This document shows positions 8,143 to 15,822 of a stretch of DNA of 64,000 nucleotides, one piece after another (positions within the stretch are counted from its first letter, which is position 1; every line of letters begins with the position of its first letter). A model generated the notes under the pieces. The model was not told the DNA's origin. It ran no database searches and was given only the letters and a program-made list of their open reading frames with translations. Origin of the DNA: Porphyromonas vaginalis (lineage in GTDB: Bacteria > Bacteroidota > Bacteroidia > Bacteroidales > Porphyromonadaceae); contig NZ_CATQJU010000001.1 in NCBI RefSeq assembly GCF_958301595.1, forward strand, positions 1,302,001 through 1,366,000, in the 5' to 3' direction. The translations under genes were made by a program, and so were the position numbers.

Positions 8143-8447
8143 GCCTTGCCTCCTTTCTTGTTTTTGGTAAACATACGGAGCATGCGGTTGGTCACGCCAA
8201 AGCCCCCGACGACATTGATGGTGGCTAGGATGACGGCTATAACCCCAAATATTTGCTGGAAGAGGCTACCGTCTGGAGCTATGATAGCAGTGGCAGTAGC
8301 TGCGAGCGCTCCCGTGATGGTGACGCCACTCAGGGCGTTCATCCCCGACATGAGGGGGGTGTGCAACAAGCTAGGCACATTGCTGATGAGCTTGTAGCCG
8401 ACGAAGGTCGCCACAAGGAAGATGGCGACGAGGATCAGTGGGTTCAT
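8139..8447 (-). CDS. pntAB: NAD(P) transhydrogenase alpha subunit, membrane part (PntAB)
   Basis: 102 aa, matching the separate dII part of the alpha subunit found in three-gene transhydrogenases. It has three to four hydrophobic segments and the conserved stretch VPSLLHTPLMSGMNALSGV, which includes the conserved His at residue 29. It ends in a basic tail (RMFTKNKKGGKA). The stop overlaps the pntB start by four bases (ATGA), so the two are translationally coupled. Together with the N-terminal half of PntB it forms the proton-conducting membrane domain. Confidence 0.93.
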   Translation of the reverse strand: MNPLILVAIFLVATFVGYKLISNVPSLLHTPLMSGMNALSGVTITGALAATATAIIAPDGSLFQQIFGVIAVILATINVVGGFGVTNRMLRMFTKNKKGGKA

Positions 8448-8451
8448 TGAG

Positions 8452-8566
8452 AGATTAGAGATTAGAAGTTAGAGATTAGAGAGTAGAGGTTAGAGTTTTA
8501 GAAATTAGAGGTTAGAAGTCAGAGTATGACCCCTTAGGATCATATCCTCTGACGTCTAACCTCTAA
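8452..8566. repeat. TTAGARR heptamer array ending in a long hairpin, inside the pnt operon
   Basis: Degenerate heptamers (TTAGAGA, TTAGAAG and similar) run to about 8500. A 20-bp arm at 8505-8524 then pairs with 8547-8566 with one mismatch. The structure lies in the 154-bp gap between pntAA and pntAB and would be transcribed with them, so it could attenuate or stabilise part of the mRNA. That role is inference. Confidence 0.7.
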
Positions 8567-8601
8567 CGATAGGGGGGGAAGTCAAGCTCCTGTAGTCTAG
8601 G

Positions 8602-9768
8602 CTACTTCTTGAGTCCCATAGCCTCGAGGGTACCCTCGTGGATGATCTCCCCAGCCTCCGTCGTGACGACGATAGAAGAGGTGATCTGATCGCTCATATC
8701 GAGGTGCATCTTGCCATCCTTGACGAGGTACTTGACGAGGTTGTACATGTTTTGTGAGAACATCCAGGTAGCGCTCTGAGGCAACATACCAGGGATATTC
8801 TTGATACCCTCGATGACCACGTGGTGCTTGACGTCACGCTCGCCTGGAGTCGTGATAGCGCAGTTACCACCCTGATCGATAGCGATATCAACGATGACAG
8901 AGCCGGGCTTCATAGACTTGACCATCTCCTCGGTGATGACCACGGGAGCGATCTTGCCTGGTACGAGTGCGCTACAGAAGATGACGTCCATGTCCTTGAC
9001 ATGCTCAGCTAGCACCTGACGCTCATGCTCTAGTAGCTCGGGGCTCAGGTGTAGGGCGTAGCCACCAGGAGCAACAGCCTTGTCAGCGGGGATGCCCAGA
9101 TCAATAGGCTTAGCACCTAGACTGGTAGCCTGCTCAGAAGCTGCGGGACGTATATCAGCTGCGTAAGTGATACAGCCTAGACGACGAGCCGTAGCGAGTG
9201 CCTGTAGACCAGCTACACCGACACCGATGACGAGCACCTTGGCGGGGTCGATCTTGCCGACAGCGGTAAACATCTGTGGCATGAAGAAGGAGAGGTCATT
9301 GGCAGCCATCAGAATACCCTTGTAGCCTGCGCAAGTACTCATAGAGGTGAGTGCATCGAGGTTCTGCGCACGAGAGATACGAGGTACACCATCTAGGGTG
9401 AGACCTACGACGCCCTGCGCAGCCATCTTGCGTACCATATCATGGTTCACAGGAGAGGCTGGGTGGATGAAGGTGATCAGGTACTGCCCCTTGTGCATCA
9501 TGTCGATCTCATGCTTGCCAAGCTGCTCGTTGAAGAGTGGCTCCTTGACCTTGATGATGATCTCCGCACGGCGGTAGATCTCCTCGGGTCCTTGTATCAG
9601 CTCAGCGCCAGCTGCCTGATAGTCCTCGTCGTGGTATGCTGCGCCTTCGCCAGCTCCACGCTCAAATAGTACAGTGTGTCCATCAGCGACATACTGCTTC
9701 ACTGCCTCGGGGCTCGCTGCGACGCGAGCCTCATCGTGCATGATTTCTTTAGGTACGCCTATTATCAT
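8602..9768 (-). CDS. pntAA: NAD(P) transhydrogenase alpha subunit, NAD-binding part (PntAA, dI)
   Basis: 388 aa, the length of a stand-alone dI (alanine dehydrogenase/PntA family). The N-terminal catalytic-type domain has MIIGVPKEIMHDEARVAASP and RISRAQNLDALTSMS. The Rossmann domain has VIGVGVAGLQA followed by ADIRP, with an Asp where NAD-binding members bind the ribose hydroxyls. It is the first gene of the pnt operon, 154 bp before pntAB. It would bind NAD(H) at the cytoplasmic face and exchange hydride with the dIII domains of PntB. Confidence 0.95.
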   Translation of the reverse strand: MIIGVPKEIMHDEARVAASPEAVKQYVADGHTVLFERGAGEGAAYHDEDYQAAGAELIQGPEEIYRRAEIIIKVKEPLFNEQLGKHEIDMMHKGQYLITFIHPASPVNHDMVRKMAAQGVVGLTLDGVPRISRAQNLDALTSMSTCAGYKGILMAANDLSFFMPQMFTAVGKIDPAKVLVIGVGVAGLQALATARRLGCITYAADIRPAASEQATSLGAKPIDLGIPADKAVAPGGYALHLSPELLEHERQVLAEHVKDMDVIFCSALVPGKIAPVVITEEMVKSMKPGSVIVDIAIDQGGNCAITTPGERDVKHHVVIEGIKNIPGMLPQSATWMFSQNMYNLVKYLVKDGKMHLDMSDQITSSIVVTTEAGEIIHEGTLEAMGLKK

Positions 9769-9857
9769 AGTTCAAAAGTGTAGTGAATGAATAGTCTTCT
9801 GCCTAGAAAAGGTCGCATGCGAAAACATCCGTATCGCACCTGCACCCCTTCATTTCG

Positions 9858-9888
9858 CAAATATACATACTTAACGCCAAAGTTACAA
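9858..9888 (-). promoter_or_regulatory. Bacteroidetes-type promoter of the pnt operon
   Basis: On the minus strand TTG (9886-9888), a 20-bp spacer, then TATATTTG (9858-9865) fits the -33 TTTG / -7 TAnnTTTG consensus of Bacteroides-type sigma factors. It lies about 90 bp before the pntAA start. Confidence 0.65.
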
Positions 9889-9960
9889 GAGTGCGCCCCG
9901 CGACTAGGATAGAATTACATCTCTAGTACGGAAAAGCGAAGCATGGTTGTCTACTGCTTG

Positions 9961-10599
9961 CTATAAGTCGTCTAGAAAACCTTGTTCAGCATTCTCTCCA
10001 TTTAGGTAGTCTTCATACTCGATTCGGACATATCCTTTGTTCTCTCCAGAAATACTCATAAGATCTAAATAGACAGACCCTAGGAAGGTGCCGTTTAGAG
10101 TCCCGGCTCCATATGTACTCCAATAGTTGCAATCGCCTAAAATGAGTTTTGTCATCTTACTACTATCTCTCTCTGGAGAATAACCTTGGAATTCCTCTTT
10201 GCTTTCAATCAGCAAGTATTTTTGAGAGAGCCAATCTTTGAACTTTTTATATCTGATCTCAATTTGAGACCAACTGTCTTGTCCTGGAAAGACAACACGG
10301 ACTTTATAGACATTGGCTGAGGATGGAGACTTATATATGAGTACGTTGGAGTCTGAGATCCCCGCAAATGTTCCTGTCATCCAGATAATATCGGGAGTAG
10401 AAGAGCTGTTAAGTGTAAATTCTTTACTCTTTAGCTGATTTGCAAAGGCTTCAGGAGATCCATCAATGGGGATCCCCATAAACTTCAAATGCTCTGTGGT
10501 CTTTGGCTGACTTTGGCTCTTATCTTGCTGAGCTGTAAGACCTGTGAAGGCGATTAAAGCTACAAAAAGAGTAGCTAGGATCATTCTGTAGTGCTTCAT
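9961..10599 (-). CDS. Hypothetical exported protein
   Basis: 212 aa with a clear signal peptide (MKHYRMILATLFVALIAFTGLTAQQ). The mature part is soluble and includes FMGIPIDGSPEAFANQLKSKEF, a motif common in small Bacteroidales periplasmic proteins of unknown function. I recognise no enzyme motif. It is probably transcribed alone: a promoter-like element lies just upstream, and a terminator of the neighbouring pckA gene separates the two. A periplasmic or surface location is inferred from the signal peptide. Confidence 0.8.
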   Translation of the reverse strand: MKHYRMILATLFVALIAFTGLTAQQDKSQSQPKTTEHLKFMGIPIDGSPEAFANQLKSKEFTLNSSSTPDIIWMTGTFAGISDSNVLIYKSPSSANVYKVRVVFPGQDSWSQIEIRYKKFKDWLSQKYLLIESKEEFQGYSPERDSSKMTKLILGDCNYWSTYGAGTLNGTFLGSVYLDLMSISGENKGYVRIEYEDYLNGENAEQGFLDDL

Positions 10600-10621
10600 A
10601 GTACTGTTTGCTTGTATGCCC

Positions 10622-10653
10622 CAAAGTTAACAAAAACTAGAGAGATGATGCAA
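10622..10653 (-). promoter_or_regulatory. Promoter of the exported-protein gene at 9961-10599
   Basis: On the minus strand TTG (10651-10653), a 21-bp spacer and TAACTTTG (10622-10629) match the TTTG / TAnnTTTG consensus, about 20 bp before the start codon. Confidence 0.55.
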
Positions 10654-10664
10654 GCAGCATTCGC

Positions 10665-10715
10665 CACGAAAAACAAAAGCAGAGGTCTCACTCACGGGAG
10701 AGTGGGACCTCTGCT
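10665..10715 (-). terminator. Intrinsic terminator of pckA
   Basis: A hairpin with arms AGCAGAGGTC-TC-ACTC (10678-10693) and GAGT-GG-GACCTCTGCT (10700-10715), followed on the minus strand by a T-rich run (TTTTGTTTTTCG). It lies directly after the pckA stop. Confidence 0.88.
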
Positions 10716-10737
10716 GGTTAGGTATAGGTTAGCTCGA

Positions 10738-12351
10738 CTAGAGTTTAGGACCAGCCTCCTGGAGCTTCTTGCCGTGCTCGTTGGTAGCAAACTTCTCGAA
10801 GTTCTTGACAAAGCGCTTTGCCAGATCCTGAGCCTTCGTCTCCCACTCAGCGGGATCGGCGTAAGTATCTCGTGGATCGAGGATAGCGGGGTCTACGCCT
10901 GGCAACTCCGTCGGGATGGCGAAGTTGAAGTGGGGTAGCGTCTTCGTCGGAGCCTTATCGATCGAGCCATCGAGGATTGCGTCGATGATGCCACGAGTAT
11001 CCTTAATAGAGATACGCTTGCCCGTGCCGTTCCAGCCCGTATTGACGAGGTAAGCCTTAGCGCCGACAGCCTTCATACGCTTGACTAGCTCCTGACCGTA
11101 CTTGGTCGGGTGGAGTGAGAGGAAAGCTGCACCAAAGCATGCCGAGAAGGTAGGCGTAGGCTCCGTGACGCCACGCTCTGTACCAGCTAGCTTGGCCGTG
11201 AAGCCTGAGAGGAAATAGTACTGCGTCTGCTCAGGATCAAGGATCGAGACAGGAGGTAGGACACCGAAAGCATCTGCCGAGAGGAAGATCACCTTGTTGG
11301 CATGACCCGCCTTAGAGACCGGCTTGACAATGTTGTCAATGTGGTAGATAGGGTAGGAGACACGTGTATTCTCCGTGACAGACTTGTCGGAGAAGTCGAT
11401 CTTACCATTGGCATCTACCGTCACATTCTCTAGAAGCGCATCACGGCGGATAGCGTTGTAGATATCAGGCTCAGACTCTTTGCTCAGGTTGATCACCTTA
11501 GCGTAGCAGCCGCCCTCGTAGTTAAAGATACCATTGTCATCCCAGCCATGCTCGTCGTCGCCGATCAGCTTGCGCTTGGGGTCGGTGCTGAGGGTCGTCT
11601 TGCCGGTGCCAGAGAGACCGAAGAAGATAGCGGTCTCTGTCTCATCCTGGTTCGTATTGGCCGAGCAGTGCATCGAGGCATTGCCACGGAGCGGGTTGAG
11701 GTAGTTCATATAGGAGAACATACCCTTCTTCATCTCACCACCATACCAAGTGTTGAGGATGAGCTGCACCTTCTCTGTTAGGTTAAAGACGACAGCCGTC
11801 TCGGAGTTCAGCCCGAGCTCCTTGTAGTTGGTCACCTTAGCCTTCGAAGCGTTCATGACGACAAAGTCGGGCTTGCCAAAGTTTGCCAGCTCCTCCTTGG
11901 AGGGGCGGATAAACATATTGGTGACGAAGTGAGCCTGCCAAGCGACTTCCATGATAAAGCGGATCTTGAGGCGCGTGTCGGGGTTAGCCCCGCAGAAGGC
12001 ATCGACGACGTAGAGCTTCTTGCCCGAGAGCTCCTCGGTGGCAATCCGCTTAAGCTCCCGCCAGGTCTCCTGGCTGGTAGGCTTGTTGTCGTTGGGGTAC
12101 TCGGGGGTGGTCCACCAGATGGTGTCGCGGGTTGTGTCATCGAGGACGAAGAACTTGTCCTTTGGTGAGCGGCCTGTGTAGACGCCTGTCATCACGTTGA
12201 CGGCACCCAGCTCGGTCAGCTGTCCGCGGTCATAGCCTGTTAGGTCTGGTTGTAGCTCAGCCTCGTAGAGTTGATCGTACGAGGGGTTGTAAATGATCTC
12301 AGCAGGCTCTTTGATGCCATACTGGGAGAGATCAATGTTGTGCTGTGTCAT
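10738..12351 (-). CDS. pckA: Phosphoenolpyruvate carboxykinase (ATP)
   Basis: 537 aa, the standard length of ATP-dependent PEPCK. Visible motifs are the P-loop [11 protein letters not shown], the metal-binding [18 protein letters not shown], the phosphate-binding [10 protein letters not shown], and [14 protein letters not shown]. It interconverts oxaloacetate plus ATP with PEP plus CO2 plus ADP. In asaccharolytic Bacteroidales it usually works in the CO2-fixing direction or links amino acid catabolism to gluconeogenesis; the direction here is inference. The gene is monocistronic, with its own promoter and a strong terminator. Confidence 0.98.
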   Translation of the reverse strand: MTQHNIDLSQYGIKEPAEIIYNPSYDQLYEAELQPDLTGYDRGQLTELGAVNVMTGVYTGRSPKDKFFVLDDTTRDTIWWTTPEYPNDNKPTSQETWRELKRIATEELSGKKLYVVDAFCGANPDTRLKIRFIMEVAWQAHFVTNMFIRPSKEELANFGKPDFVVMNASKAKVTNYKELGLNSETAVVFNLTEKVQLILNTWYGGEMKKGMFSYMNYLNPLRGNASMHCSANTNQDETETAIFFGLSGTGKTTLSTDPKRKLIGDDEHGWDDNGIFNYEGGCYAKVINLSKESEPDIYNAIRRDALLENVTVDANGKIDFSDKSVTENTRVSYPIYHIDNIVKPVSKAGHANKVIFLSADAFGVLPPVSILDPEQTQYYFLSGFTAKLAGTERGVTEPTPTFSACFGAAFLSLHPTKYGQELVKRMKAVGAKAYLVNTGWNGTGKRISIKDTRGIIDAILDGSIDKAPTKTLPHFNFAIPTELPGVDPAILDPRDTYADPAEWETKAQDLAKRFVKNFEKFATNEHGKKLQEAGPKL

Positions 12352-12424
12352 AGCTATAGAGTGTTTGTTTGTAGATGCTTTATCTATTAGATATCGTCCC
12401 CTGCCCTCTTAGGAGAGGACTTAG

Positions 12425-12455
12425 CAAAAGTAGTAAAAAATCAGAGATGTCGCAA
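12425..12455 (-). promoter_or_regulatory. Promoter of pckA
   Basis: On the minus strand TTG (12453-12455), a 20-bp spacer and TACTTTTG (12425-12432) fit the Bacteroidetes consensus well. This leaves a 5' leader of roughly 70 nt before the pckA ATG. Confidence 0.7.
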
Positions 12456-12474
12456 CTTAGTTGCAGAGGAGATC

Positions 12475-13203
12475 TCATAAGTCTTGAGATATTTGCGCAA
12501 AGAGTGCCCAGCAGAGTGCGATGCAGACCCCTATGCAGACTAAGATCAGGAGCGCGTTGATATACTTCGCCTGAGGCTTCGAGTCTTGATGCAGGTCTAG
12601 AGCGAAGTACTCTCGGAAGAAAATGTAGAGAGCCGGTATCGCCGTGAGTACTAGGATGAAGTCCTCGGGTATCCCGAAGAACCAAGTCTTTGTCACGCCC
12701 ACCATAGCCCAGTTGAGGAGGAGTAGGACGATAAAGATATTGATCCGACTTGTGAAGAGTAGCAACAACCCGATCGTATAGATAGCCACCGTACAGGGCA
12801 TCACAGGCGTTGTGATATAGGGGAAGGATAGTCCCCGCATAATCGAAGCAAGGGGGTACATCAGTGGCAGTATGAGGACGAAGACCCCAAAGGGCTTGAA
12901 CTTATCTCGTAGGGCAAACTGTGTATCATCCTCCACGAGATCCTTAACCCATGCCAGAGCCAGTATGCCCCAGTATATACTGAGTAGGATAGAGTAGCTA
13001 CGCTCAGCACAGTAGATAGCGTAGTATGCCACAGCGATCCATACATATAGGAGTATCAGATAGGACTTAGCAATGATCGTACTGCTACGTGATGGATGCT
13101 TTACTAAGAGGTACAGGACCACAACGGCAGAGACGACTAGGAGTATCTGTATCGGCCAGGTCGCCACATTGTACTGGGCGATTGTATTCCAAAAGGTATT
13201 CAT
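12475..13203 (-). CDS. Polytopic membrane protein (DUF6064-like)
   Basis: 242 aa with about seven hydrophobic segments (for example IQILLVVSAVVVLYLLV, YLILLYVWIAVAYYAIY, TVAIYTIGLLLLFTSRI). The N-terminal YNVATWPIQILL resembles the start of DUF6064 membrane proteins; this is from memory and only moderately sure. No catalytic motif is seen. It lies 15 bp after the exporter gene on the same strand, so it may be co-transcribed with the split exporter. Confidence 0.7.
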   Translation of the reverse strand: MNTFWNTIAQYNVATWPIQILLVVSAVVVLYLLVKHPSRSSTIIAKSYLILLYVWIAVAYYAIYCAERSYSILLSIYWGILALAWVKDLVEDDTQFALRDKFKPFGVFVLILPLMYPLASIMRGLSFPYITTPVMPCTVAIYTIGLLLLFTSRINIFIVLLLLNWAMVGVTKTWFFGIPEDFILVLTAIPALYIFFREYFALDLHQDSKPQAKYINALLILVCIGVCIALCWALFAQISQDL

Positions 13204-13218
13204 AGAGCTTAGCGCCTA

Positions 13219-13710
13219 TTATTTCTTACGTGTTAGAGAGAAGGTCCGCTTAGGGAAGAGTAGGATAGGCAGTGTAGCCCCTGCCGCTAGGACGAAGATG
13301 ACCGTGATGGCTACGATGCTATTGAAGAAAAACATCTCCATATACTTCTGCTGTCCCGCTACATTATCTAGATTTTGGAGGAACATGATCTGCGCAAAAA
13401 ACATATTGTACGCATACTTCCCTGGGATCATCGGTAGGAGTGCTGGGATCGAGAGGACGGTGATCGGCGTCTGTATCCGCTTCCCCAGCCAGAGTGCTCC
13501 AAAGCCTATCGTCAGCGAGGCACAGAGAGAGCCGATAGCGATATTGATCCCACACATCGTCATCAAGACGAAGCGTAGCGCATGCCCCACGGCAGCCAGG
13601 ATAGCTATACTGCGGTAAGCCTTCAGCGGAGGGTCAGAGATCGCACCAAAGCCCATCGCTGCCATCGCTGCAAAGAGCCCATCTAAGAGTATGTCGACCA
13701 GTAGCATCAT
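13219..13710 (-). CDS. Threonine/serine exporter family, small subunit (ThrE_2/YjjB-like)
   Basis: 163 aa with about five membrane segments and the family signature around PALLPMIPGKYAYNMFFA, near-identical in pattern to YjjB/ThrE C-terminal domains (LIPGxxxY). It starts in a 4-bp overlap with the stop of the larger subunit (ATGA). In E. coli the YjjP/YjjB pair exports succinate. Corynebacterium ThrE, a fusion of the two parts, exports threonine and serine. Which substrate applies here cannot be told. Succinate export would suit a fermenting Porphyromonas. Confidence 0.88.
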   Translation of the reverse strand: MMLLVDILLDGLFAAMAAMGFGAISDPPLKAYRSIAILAAVGHALRFVLMTMCGINIAIGSLCASLTIGFGALWLGKRIQTPITVLSIPALLPMIPGKYAYNMFFAQIMFLQNLDNVAGQQKYMEMFFFNSIVAITVIFVLAAGATLPILLFPKRTFSLTRKK

Positions 13711-14483
13711 AGCAAGCTACTCCTAAAGATAAAGAGCGTGATCGAAAAGCCCCACCCGATACAACCTATCAGCAAGAAAGCCTCCACAAGCCTGGAGAAG
13801 CCCGTCTGTATGTACCCCTCCACGATGTCTATCACACCATTGATGAGTGGCACTCCAGGCACTAGATAGAGTACACTCGTCGTCAGAGCGATCTCACTGT
13901 CTGTATTGAAGATCAGAGAGATACTCGTGCAGAGCGACGCCACAAAGGCTGACACCATAAAGGCTATATAGTGGTTTACATGCTCCTGGATCAACTTCTG
14001 CTTGCAGATGAACCCCACGACCGTGGCCCAAAAGACGATCCCCATAGCTGGCAGATCGCCTCCGAAGAGCCGACAAAATGAAGCGTTCGCCAGCCCTACC
14101 AAGATCAATACAAACAGCGGATGGGTACGTGGCGCAGCCAGTATCTGCTCATACCGCTCACGTAGCTCGTCTAGCGTCAGATGCTCATCGACTACCTCCC
14201 AGCTCAAGGCACTCAAGCGTGCGTTGTGCTCGAAGCTGATCGGTAGCGGAGGTATCGCCTCCTCGATAGCAAAGTGCGTATTGCTCTTAGGGTCATACAG
14301 CTTGATCAGGACCCCTTTCTGTACCATCATCGTCACAACGGTATAGCCGTAGCTCTCGCCTATGCGCTGCGTACAGCGCACGACACGAGAGGTGTGTACG
14401 CCACAGCCCATCATGTGTGTCGCATAGGCTGAGAGAAAGGTCCCGACAGCCTTCAGACTATTACCGTGAAGATCGTTTTCCAT
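13707..14483 (-). CDS. Threonine/serine exporter family, large subunit (DUF1212/YjjP-like)
   Basis: 258 aa. The cytoplasmic N-terminal half has the family motif MMGCGVHTSRVVRCTQRIG. Five hydrophobic segments follow in the C-terminal half, including the motif VLYLVPGVPLINGVIDI (LxPGxPxxN). The partner gene overlaps its stop. Together they form the two-component version of the ThrE exporter. A TACCTTTG motif on the minus strand at 14627-14634 may be a promoter, giving a leader of about 140 nt that includes a small hairpin (AGCAGGT/ACCTGCT at 14585-14604). Confidence 0.9.
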   Translation of the reverse strand: MENDLHGNSLKAVGTFLSAYATHMMGCGVHTSRVVRCTQRIGESYGYTVVTMMVQKGVLIKLYDPKSNTHFAIEEAIPPLPISFEHNARLSALSWEVVDEHLTLDELRERYEQILAAPRTHPLFVLILVGLANASFCRLFGGDLPAMGIVFWATVVGFICKQKLIQEHVNHYIAFMVSAFVASLCTSISLIFNTDSEIALTTSVLYLVPGVPLINGVIDIVEGYIQTGFSRLVEAFLLIGCIGWGFSITLFIFRSSLL

Positions 14484-14655
14484 AGTCGTTCTTCTCTGAG
14501 AGTCAGGTTGGGCACTATCACCAGCAGTGCACCGGACTCCGTAATGTATGTTTTCGTTCCCCTAGTGTCACGACCCATCCACAGAGCAGGTATGACCACC
14601 TGCTGCTGAGCCTGTGCACCAGACTGCAAAGGTACGAATTTAGAGGTTAGATACC

Positions 14656-15084
14656 TTATGAGCGTTTGTTCTGACAGTGTGGGCAGATGCCCTTGATGAC
14701 GAAGGAGATGGCATGGGCACTGTACCCCTTAGGCAGGCGTAGCGGAGGCACCTCTAGCGTCTCCATGCAGTAGGAGTGTTGGCACCGCTCGCAGTAGAAG
14801 TGTATGTGCTCATCCTCGCCGAGGCAGACGCCGTCGCTGGCGCAGAGCTCATAGTTGCACACCCCTCGCCCGTCCTCAAAGGCGTGGACGATGTCATGAG
14901 CCAGAAAGAGCGTCAGCACCCGCGATATGCTCGACTTATCCATCGGGTAGAGCGTCGTCTCCAATTCGTTGAGACTCATCGGCTGCGTCGCTGCCATCAA
15001 GGCGCGCAGCACCAAGATGCGGTTTGCCGTGGTCCGTACTCCCTTTTGCTTGAAGTACTCTGCTAGGTCATCATGTCTTGTCAT
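14656..15084 (-). CDS. Fur family transcriptional regulator
   Basis: 142 aa. The N-terminal winged helix covers about residues 10-80 (KGVRTTANRILVLRAL, SLNELETTLYPMDKSSISRVLTLF). The C-terminal metal-binding domain carries HIHFYCERCQHSYC and CPHC; Cys98, Cys101, Cys134 and Cys137 form the usual structural zinc site. Fur proteins repress iron, zinc or peroxide genes as metal-bound dimers; whether this is Fur, Zur or PerR is not decidable from sequence alone. A TACCTTTG -7 motif lies on the minus strand at 15122-15129, 38 bp before the start. Confidence 0.92.
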   Translation of the reverse strand: MTRHDDLAEYFKQKGVRTTANRILVLRALMAATQPMSLNELETTLYPMDKSSISRVLTLFLAHDIVHAFEDGRGVCNYELCASDGVCLGEDEHIHFYCERCQHSYCMETLEVPPLRLPKGYSAHAISFVIKGICPHCQNKRS

Positions 15085-15134
15085 CGCTTAGAAGCTCTTT
15101 TGCTGTGAAGATCTGTCGCCCCAAAGGTACGAAA

Positions 15135-15350
15135 TTAGAGATTAGAAGTTAGGGATTAGAGGTTAGAGATTAGAGATTAGAGATCCGATCACTCTGATAG
15201 CTCCGATGGTTCCGATAGCTAACAGCCAATAGCTAACAGCCAACAGCCAATCCATGGTTGACGCATTATATAGAATGAGCGCACGGACCTTTTGTCGCTA
15301 ATGAGTAGCTCCTGACAGAGCGATTATGATGCGTCAGCCCTGTATGGGCA
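15135..15350. repeat. Mosaic repeat block shared (inverted) with 63490-63700
   Basis: The block holds a TTAGARR heptamer array (15135-15187), a short nonamer run (CTCTGATAG-CTCCGATGG-TTCCGATAG), a TTRGCYN-type run (15209-15252), and then blocks such as GACGCATTATAT, GTCGCTAATGAGT and ATGCGTCAGCCCTG. The same blocks occur in reverse order on the other strand near the right end of the window. No gene is seen. Confidence 0.7.
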
Positions 15351-15360
15351 AATTAGACGC

Positions 15361-15637
15361 TGGCTCGTTACAATAATTTAGAGCCGACTACATATCGATA
15401 CGGTGCTGTGCCAGGGAAAACTGATTTCCACGTGGATATTTCGAAATCTCCACGTGGGAAAGAAAAAATTCTTCGGAGGAATGAAATGAAACTTCGGAGG
15501 AATGAAATGAAACTTCGGAGGAAATGATTCGCCCCTACGTGGGGAATAAAAAATATCCACGTGGAGATTTGAGTATTTCCACGTGGATATTCGAGAAAGG
15601 AGGGAATCGGACGAATTCCCCTGTAAAGATATGTAAT
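15361..15637. repeat. CACGTG palindrome cluster, copy A
   Basis: CACGTG-centred palindromes lie at 15429-15434, 15451-15456, 15558-15563 and 15580-15585, with a diverged TACGTG near 15537. Between them are three CTTCGGAGGAA units. The first two palindromes form a larger palindrome centred on TTTCGAAA. The element begins with TTACAATAATTTA and ends with CTGTAAAGATATGTAA. Copies B (47189-47464) and C (63700-63971, inverted) share this layout. Confidence 0.85.
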
Positions 15638-15760
15638 TAGAGGTTAGAGGTTAGAAGTTAGACTCTAGACTCTAGAAGCTCTAGACCTACTAGGTGTACT
15701 AGTGCCACTAGTACCACTAGCCTCCTTCCCCCCTCTAATCTCTAACCTCTAATCTCTAAT
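15638..15760. repeat. TTAGARR heptamer array with CTAGTG-type core, inverted at its right end
   Basis: The left side reads TTAGAGG TTAGAGG TTAGAAG, the centre is rich in CTAGAC/CTAGTG units, and the right side is the complementary CTCTAATCTCTAACCTC. The whole can fold into a long hairpin between the CACGTG cluster and the dnaK terminator. Confidence 0.7.
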
Positions 15761-15761
15761 A

Positions 15762-15805
15762 AAACAAACGGGTGAGTCAACCATCGTTGACCCACCCGCT
15801 TGTTT
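15762..15805 (-). terminator. Intrinsic terminator of dnaK
   Basis: 20-bp arms (15762-15781 and 15786-15805) pair with two mismatches around a 4-nt loop, with AAACAAACGGG opposite CCCGCTTGTTT. It lies 18 bp after the dnaK stop on the minus strand. Confidence 0.88.
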
Positions 15806-15822
15806 AGTAAGGGGATTGGAGA

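Noticed and set aside
15378-15560. Small protein rich in FIPPKFHF-type repeats, also seen at 47205-47411 and 63776-63958
   Set aside because: The translation simply follows the CTTCGGAGGAA and CACGTG palindromes, and the DNA rather than the codons is conserved among the three copies.
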